Assembly: GCA_946479075.1 (NCBI GenBank)
Contig: CAMLDT010000130.1
Location: 1-10,090 of the forward strand
Direction of reading: 5' to 3'
DNA: 10,090 bases
Source: an uncultured Polaromonas sp.
Lineage (GTDB): Bacteria; Pseudomonadota; Gammaproteobacteria; Burkholderiales; Burkholderiaceae
Within the stretch, counting starts at the first letter, position 1. The number at the start of each line of letters is the position of its first letter. The notes below the pieces were generated by a model. It was not told where the DNA came from, made no database searches, and worked only from the letters and a program-made list of their open reading frames with translations. Below, piece after piece: positions 5,621-10,090 of the stretch. Position numbers and translations under genes: made by a program.

Positions 5621-6412
5621 TCAGGCGGCGCGGAACAGCGCAGGATTTTCGACCGCCGCGGCCATACCGCCAACCACGTCGCCGACCACGATGACCGACG
5701 GGCTGGCCAGCCCCGAAGTGCTGATGGCGGCGGCCATGTCGCCCAGCGTGGTGCTGATGTGGCGCTGGCTCGCCAGCGTGGCGTTCTGGACCACGGCCAC
5801 CGGCGTGGTCGCGGGCAGGCCGGTCAGCAGTTCGTCCTGGATGCGGCCGGCGCCGCTGACACCCATGTAAATCACCAGCGTGAGTTTGGCCTTGAAGGCG
5901 GTGTCGGCCAGTGCGCGCCAGTCGGTCCCTTCGTCGCCGGGTTTGGCGTGGCCGGTGACAAACACCACGCCGTGCGCATGCTGGCGGTGTGTGAGCGGCA
6001 CGCCCAGCGAGGTCACGGCGGCCAGGCCCGCAGTGATGCCGTTGATGACCGTGACCGCGATGCCGGCGGCCTGCAGGTGTTCGACCTCCTCGCCGCCGCG
6101 ACCGAAGATGAAGGGGTCGCCGCCCTTGAGCCGGACCACCGTTTCGCCTTCGCGCACGGCCATGATCATCAGCTTCTCGATGAATTCCTGCGGTGTCGAT
6201 TTGCAACCGCCGCGTTTGCCCACATGCACGATGCGCGCCTCTGGCCGCGCATGGGCAACGATCTCGGCGCTGACCAGGTCATCGACCAGCAGCACGGTGG
6301 CGGCCTGGATGGCCTTCAGCGCCTTGAGCGTGAGCAACTCGGGGTCGCCTGGGCCTGCGCCCACCAGAGTGCAGTGGCCGTTTGATGAGGGTGGGTGAGG
6401 GGCGCTTGTCAT
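5621..6412 (-). CDS. cobA: Uroporphyrinogen-III C-methyltransferase (SUMT)
   Basis: SUMT adds two methyl groups from S-adenosylmethionine to uroporphyrinogen III, giving precorrin-2, the branch point to siroheme and cobalamin. The 263-residue, single-domain protein has VGAGPGDPELLT (17-28), the conserved RLKGGDPFIFGRGGEE (94-109), NGITAGLAA (124-132) followed by GVPLTHR, and a C-terminal VAVVQNATLASQR block. The usual PGIT is NGIT here. There is no CysG-type dehydrogenase/ferrochelatase domain, so those steps must be encoded elsewhere. The ATG (6410-6412) overlaps the ybiB TGA by 4 bp, pointing to coupled translation; the Shine-Dalgarno is weak. Next to nasA, the likely purpose is siroheme for nitrite reductase. 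Confidence 0.96.
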   Translation of the reverse strand: MTSAPHPPSSNGHCTLVGAGPGDPELLTLKALKAIQAATVLLVDDLVSAEIVAHARPEARIVHVGKRGGCKSTPQEFIEKLMIMAVREGETVVRLKGGDPFIFGRGGEEVEHLQAAGIAVTVINGITAGLAAVTSLGVPLTHRQHAHGVVFVTGHAKPGDEGTDWRALADTAFKAKLTLVIYMGVSGAGRIQDELLTGLPATTPVAVVQNATLASQRHISTTLGDMAAAISTSGLASPSVIVVGDVVGGMAAAVENPALFRAA

Positions 6413-7332
6413 GGTGGGGACGTTGATTGGATGAATTGCGTTAACCGCAAGATATGTTCCACCTGTTGCGTGATCGACTCAGGCACCGCTGCCGAGCCCG
6501 ACATGACCGCGCGGATATACGCGGCGGTGGTCTCGCTGTCGATGGCTGTTGGCAGGTCGGGCACGCTGGCCAGCGTGCCCGGCTGGGATGCCTGAAGCAG
6601 CGAGCGCTTGCCTTGGACGAAGGCGTCCATCTGCGGCGTGCGGCGCGCGTCGGCCACCACCTCGCCTTCGGTGCCGCGCAGCAGCAGCGCGTCGGCTTTG
6701 ATCAGCTCGAAAGTCTGCGCCATGGAAATCGCGTATTCAGGATGCGTATAGCTGCTGACCACCAGCGCCTGGCCCACGCAAGGGTTCATGATCTTGACCA
6801 GGCTGTGCGCCGGGTTGCGCAGGCCGACAGCGCGCCGCACATCCAGCAGGCGCTTGAGGCCGGGGCACATCAGCTCGGTGTCGGCAAACACGACTTCGCC
6901 CGGTGCTATGGTTCTGATAGCTGTCAGCGCTTGTATACCGAGGGCTGAGAGCACATCCGACGTAAAAACCCGGCTGCTTTCGGTGGCCGTGCCATGCACC
7001 AGCACCGGCAGGCCCTGGCGCGCCAGCAGCAGCGCCAGCAGCGGCGTCAGCACCGGCAGCTTGCGTGCGCCGTTGTAGCTGGGCAGCACCACCACCGGCC
7101 GCGTGCTGGCCGGGAAACGCAACATGCGCTGGTAGGTCGCATCGAGAAAACCGGCCATTTCTTCCGGTGTTTCGCCCTTGATGCGCATCGCCAGGCAAAA
7201 GCCGCCGATTTCCAGATCGGTCACCGTGCCGTCGAGCACTTGGCCGAACAGGTCGGCGGCCTGCTCGCGCGTGATCGGCTTGGCGCCGTCCTTGCCGCGG
7301 CCTATGACCTTGATGTACTGAGCGATGGACAT
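6409..7332 (-). CDS. ybiB: YbiB (TrpD2), anthranilate phosphoribosyltransferase-like DNA-binding protein
   Basis: YbiB proteins share the fold of anthranilate phosphoribosyltransferase (glycosyltransferase family 3) but bind nucleic acid rather than making tryptophan. The 307-residue product compares with about 320 in E. coli. Seen are KGETPEEMAGFLDA (52-65), SYNGARKLPVLTPLLALLLA (85-104), LPVLVHG, RRAVGLRNPAHSLVKIMNP (166-184) and SYTHPEYA (194-201). The gene sits between nasA (56-bp gap) and cobA (4-bp overlap), an arrangement I recall from burkholderialean nitrate loci, which suggests co-expression rather than a proven role. Repeat copy C underlies residues about 124-143; there the codons TCA, ATA, ACA, AGA, ATA and GCA cluster, unlike the GC-ending codons around them. 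Confidence 0.93.
   Translation of the reverse strand: MSIAQYIKVIGRGKDGAKPITREQAADLFGQVLDGTVTDLEIGGFCLAMRIKGETPEEMAGFLDATYQRMLRFPASTRPVVVLPSYNGARKLPVLTPLLALLLARQGLPVLVHGTATESSRVFTSDVLSALGIQALTAIRTIAPGEVVFADTELMCPGLKRLLDVRRAVGLRNPAHSLVKIMNPCVGQALVVSSYTHPEYAISMAQTFELIKADALLLRGTEGEVVADARRTPQMDAFVQGKRSLLQASQPGTLASVPDLPTAIDSETTAAYIRAVMSGSAAVPESITQQVEHILRLTQFIQSTSPP
6905..6961 (+). repeat. 57-bp interspersed repeat, copy C (inside ybiB)
   Basis: The hairpin GCTAT-GGTTCTG-ATAGC (6905-6921) is followed by TG, AGCGCTTGT (6926-6934) and GGGCTGA (6942-6948), ungapped with copies A, B and D. Against B the match is 35 of 57, with 14 of 17 in the hairpin. It is antisense to ybiB. Its frame differs from copy D (the first antisense base is a third codon position), so the peptide (ALTAIRTIA in part) is unrelated to that in the flavoprotein. 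The right end is less conserved, so that boundary is approximate. Confidence 0.7.
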
Positions 7333-7349
7333 GCGTGATTGTCGGCGAT

Positions 7350-7364
7350 GGCAGATAAGCTGCC
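7350..7364 (-). promoter_or_regulatory. Small hairpin in the nasA-ybiB gap
   Basis: GGCAG-CTTAT-CTGCC on the minus strand is a perfect 5-bp stem with a 5-nt loop, ending 17 bases before the ybiB ATG. The 56-bp gap also contains GCTTAAGC (7372-7379). There is no U-tract, so termination is unlikely; mRNA stability or ybiB translation control is possible. Confidence 0.35.
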
Positions 7365-7388
7365 GTTATAAGCTTAAGCAGCGGCTTG

Positions 7389-10090
7389 TCAGGCCAGCAC
7401 CCTGATCGGGATCACGTCCCGCCTGCCCGACGTTGCCGGATCAGGCACGGCGGCGGTGCGAATGAGCCGTTTGATCTCGGGCACGCAGGAGCCGCAGTTG
7501 GTGCCGCATTGGAGTTTGTCCTGCAAGGCCAGCAGGCGGTCTTCGTCGCTGGCCAGCCGGCCCGCGCCCCCGGGCTGGTCGGCGATCTCGCGCAGGCCTG
7601 CGGCAATCTGCGTATCGCTGATGCTGAAACAGCTGCACACCGGTTTGCCGCGCGCCACCATCGCGCCGGGCGCTTTGGCGCCAGGCAGCAGCAACAGCCG
7701 GCCGTAGGCCTGCGCCGGCAGTTCGTCCTGCAGCAAGGTCTTGATCCAGGCCTGGGCGCTGACATCGCCGGCCAGCACAAAACCAGCCAGTTCTGCCTCG
7801 TCACCGCGCTCGCCCTGGCGCACCAGCCGCACGCTGCGGTGCTGGTTTTTCTTTTTGTCGGAGTAACGCAGGATGTCGGCTCCGTCCAGTCCCAGGAGGG
7901 CTTCGATTTTTTCCAGCATGGCCGCCGGCGGTGCTTCAAAGGCCGCCGCGCGAAACAACACACCGGTGCGCTGGCGAGCCGCTTCGCCCAGCGGCAGGTC
8001 ATTGGAAAAAGGTACGCAAGTGCTGAAGGCAAACGCGGCCATCAGCGGCTTGAGCTGCTCGCGTGCAGCGAGTGCCTCGCCGTCCGGCAGCCAGGCCATG
8101 GCCAACAGCGACCAGGGCAGTTCGGCCTTGAGGATCTTGACCGCCGCGTGTTTGAGTTCGGGCTGTTTGGAATTCGGGCAATAAGCCGAGGTGGTGAGTG
8201 CGTTCACACCGGCCAGGCGCTCACCACTGGCGGACAGGCCGCTCAAATATTCCTCGCCCCAGTGCATGGCCATGAAGGCCTGGCTGACCGCGACTTCGGG
8301 CGAAGCCTGCAGCGGCACCACGATGGAGCCGCGTTTGGAGGTGACCTGCACCAAGTCGCCGTCTTTCAGCAGGCGGCGCGCCATGTCCTGCGCATTCATC
8401 TGGATGCACGGCTCGGCCACATGGCCGAACAGCCGTCCCAGCGTGCCGGTGCGGCTCATGCCGTGCCACTGGTCACGCAGCCGGCCGGTGGTCAGCGAAA
8501 AGGGATAGCGTGATTCGCGTGGCTCGGCCACTGGTTGGTAGCCCGTGTTGGCGAAACGCGCCTTGCCGTCATCGGTCGGGAAGATGCCATCTTCATAGAG
8601 GCGCATCTGGCCTGCCGCTTCGCCTTCCCTGAGTGGCCACTGCTGCGGCGCGGCTTCGAGCATCGCGTAACTCATGCCGGTGATGTCGAGGTCGCGGCCG
8701 CGGGTCGATTCGCGGTGTTCGTTCCAGATGGTCTCCACCGCAGCGGCATCATCGGCCGGCCAGGGGAAGAGGCTGCTGATCTTTTGCACCGGCAGGAGTT
8801 TTTCAAGTCGCTGCGCAAAGGCCACCGCAATCGACCAGTCATGCCGCGTTTCCCCGGGCGCGGCCACCGCGGGGCGCACGCGGCTGATGCGGCGTTCGCT
8901 GTTGGTCACGGTGCCGGTCTTTTCGCCCCAGGTGGTGGCCGGCAGCAGCAGGTCGGCGTAGTCGCAGGTGGCCGGCGTGGCAAACGCTTCCTGCACCACC
9001 ACGAACTCGGCGCGCTGCAACGCACGCCGCACGGTGGGCTGATCCGGCATGGACTGGGCCGGGTTGGTGCAGGCTATCCACAAGGCCTTGATCTCGCCGT
9101 CGGCGGCGGCCTGGAACATCTCGATGGCGGTTTTGCCGGGTTTCTCGGGCACCGAGGGAATGCCCCAGAGCGCGGCGACTTCGGCGCGGTGCTGCGGATT
9201 CGCCAGGTCGCGGTGTGCACTCAGCAAATTCGCCAGGCCGCCGACCTCGCGTCCGCCCATGGCATTGGGCTGGCCGGTCAGTGAGAACGGCCCGGCGCCG
9301 GGTTTGCCGATTTGCGCGGTGGCCAGGTGCAGGTTGATCAATGCCGCATTTTTGGCGGTGCCGCTGCTCGACTGGTTCAGGCCCTGGCAGTAGAGGCTCA
9401 GCGTCGCGGCCGAGGTCGCGAACAGTTTTGCAGCGGTGAACAAGTCGTCCTTGCTGATGCCGCAGGTCTGCGACACCAGGTCGGGTGTGTAGTCGCGCAC
9501 CGTGGTTTTCAGTGCCTCGAAACCGCTGGTGTGTTCGGCGATGTAAGCCGCTTGCGTCCAGCCTTCCCACAGCATGATGTGCAGCATGCCGTTGAACAGC
9601 GCCACGTCGGTGCCGGGCTGCACCGGCAGGTAAAGATCAGCGATACCCGCGGTGTCGGTGCGGCGCGGGTCGCAGAAGATGATTTTCATCGCCGGGTTGG
9701 CGGCTTTGGCATCCTCGATGCGGCGGAACAAAATCGGGTGCGCATACGCGGTATTGCTGCCGACGATGAAGATGCACTGCGCATGGGCCACGTCGCCGTA
9801 ACAGCTGGGCGGCGCATCGGCGCCCAGGGTCTGCTTGTAGCCCGCCACCGCGCTGCTCATGCACAGGCGCGAGTTGGTGTCGACGTTGTTGGTGCCGATC
9901 AGGCCTTTGGCGAGTTTGTTGAAGACATAATAGTCCTCGGTCAGCAACTGTCCCGAAATGTAAAAGCCCACAGCGTCCGGTCCGTGCTCGCGGATGATGC
10001 GCGCGAAAGTTTCGCTGGCCACATCGAGCGCGCGATCCCAGCTGATGCGCAGCGGCGTGCCGCCGCGCTGCGTCCGCTGCATCGGGTGCA
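7389..10090 (-). CDS. nasA: Assimilatory nitrate reductase catalytic subunit NasA (N-terminus off window)
   Basis: NasA reduces nitrate to nitrite in the cytoplasm using Mo-bis-MGD and iron-sulfur centres. The frame is open to the window edge; about 899 residues are visible. The missing N-terminus should hold the [4Fe-4S] cysteine motif. Residue numbers count from the Met at 10082. NSRLCMSSAVAGY (70-82) carries the predicted Mo-ligand Cys74. TGQPNAMGGREVGG (269-282) and a molybdopterin-dinucleotide-binding domain (about 525-650, LTTGRLRDQWHGMSRTG) follow. Then comes a NasA-specific linker and a BFD-like [2Fe-2S] domain (812-876): CSC at 816-818 and CGTNCGSC at 859-866. No twin-arginine signal can be judged. 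The BFD domain marks the assimilatory type. ybiB and cobA follow downstream. Confidence 0.96.
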   Translation of the reverse strand, partial: HPMQRTQRGGTPLRISWDRALDVASETFARIIREHGPDAVGFYISGQLLTEDYYVFNKLAKGLIGTNNVDTNSRLCMSSAVAGYKQTLGADAPPSCYGDVAHAQCIFIVGSNTAYAHPILFRRIEDAKAANPAMKIIFCDPRRTDTAGIADLYLPVQPGTDVALFNGMLHIMLWEGWTQAAYIAEHTSGFEALKTTVRDYTPDLVSQTCGISKDDLFTAAKLFATSAATLSLYCQGLNQSSSGTAKNAALINLHLATAQIGKPGAGPFSLTGQPNAMGGREVGGLANLLSAHRDLANPQHRAEVAALWGIPSVPEKPGKTAIEMFQAAADGEIKALWIACTNPAQSMPDQPTVRRALQRAEFVVVQEAFATPATCDYADLLLPATTWGEKTGTVTNSERRISRVRPAVAAPGETRHDWSIAVAFAQRLEKLLPVQKISSLFPWPADDAAAVETIWNEHRESTRGRDLDITGMSYAMLEAAPQQWPLREGEAAGQMRLYEDGIFPTDDGKARFANTGYQPVAEPRESRYPFSLTTGRLRDQWHGMSRTGTLGRLFGHVAEPCIQMNAQDMARRLLKDGDLVQVTSKRGSIVVPLQASPEVAVSQAFMAMHWGEEYLSGLSASGERLAGVNALTTSAYCPNSKQPELKHAAVKILKAELPWSLLAMAWLPDGEALAAREQLKPLMAAFAFSTCVPFSNDLPLGEAARQRTGVLFRAAAFEAPPAAMLEKIEALLGLDGADILRYSDKKKNQHRSVRLVRQGERGDEAELAGFVLAGDVSAQAWIKTLLQDELPAQAYGRLLLLPGAKAPGAMVARGKPVCSCFSISDTQIAAGLREIADQPGGAGRLASDEDRLLALQDKLQCGTNCGSCVPEIKRLIRTAAVPDPATSGRRDVIPIRVLA

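Noticed and set aside
6746..6772. GTATAGCTGCTG... in ybiB as a possible fifth copy of the 57-bp repeat
   Set aside because: The left GCTAT arm and the right half are missing, and the DNA encodes the conserved SSYTHPEY motif, which accounts for the similarity.
7386..8513. Long plus-strand open frame (375 codons) opposite nasA, and a similar one at 8535-9284
   Set aside because: They lie antisense to a well-conserved NasA frame. The translations are low-complexity, rich in Arg/Gly/Ala/Gln/His without domain motifs, as expected from GC-rich antisense frames.
1..10090. CRISPR arrays, tRNA or rRNA genes, phage or defence systems
   Set aside because: No regularly spaced direct repeats, no tRNA-like cloverleaf noticed by eye, and no recognisable defence or phage proteins. 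The 57-bp repeats are dispersed and diverged, not an array.

Overview
The window looks like chromosomal DNA from a GC-rich betaproteobacterium, most likely Comamonadaceae (Rhodoferax/Polaromonas-like). The evidence is the gene content and protein style, GC-rich codon use, and a short interspersed repeat that I recall from that family. The taxonomic call is inference; no search was run. All genes are on the minus strand except pmbA.

Layout. Positions 1-106 hold the tail of an insertion sequence: the last codons of a possible transposase, then two near-identical 17-bp subterminal repeats. Positions 107-261 hold a strongly G-tracted segment (111-144) and one copy of the 57-bp repeat (197-253). 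Next are mog (molybdopterin adenylyltransferase) and darP/yjgA (50S assembly factor), overlapping by 4 bp. pmbA/tldE diverges from yjgA across only 25 bp. pmbA converges, with a 4-bp stop-codon overlap, on a small AT-richer gene for a DUF6232-like membrane protein. Then come yqeY and rpsU (S21), separated by a clear rho-independent terminator. rpsU has an extended -10 promoter (4151-4159). Upstream of it, 4160-4256 is noncoding and rich in palindromes.

The right half is a nitrate-assimilation cluster read leftwards: nasA (Mo-bis-MGD assimilatory nitrate reductase with a C-terminal BFD-type [2Fe-2S] domain, N-terminus off the window), ybiB (TrpD2-like), cobA (SUMT, precursor of siroheme) and a HI0933/YhiN-type flavoprotein. 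The pathway fits together: NasA needs molybdenum cofactor (mog acts in its synthesis), and the nitrite reductase expected nearby needs siroheme, which starts with CobA.

The most interesting signal is a 57-bp repeat present four times and alignable without gaps. Each copy starts with a hairpin of the form GCTMT-N7-ATAGC. One copy is intergenic (197-253). One (5521-5577) forms the leader of the flavoprotein gene and appears to supply both its Shine-Dalgarno and its TTG start. Two lie inside coding sequence, in frame and antisense: in the flavoprotein gene (5067-5123) and in ybiB (6905-6961). They are read in different frames, so the same DNA element adds unrelated peptides to two proteins. I see no defence system, CRISPR array, tRNA or rRNA.
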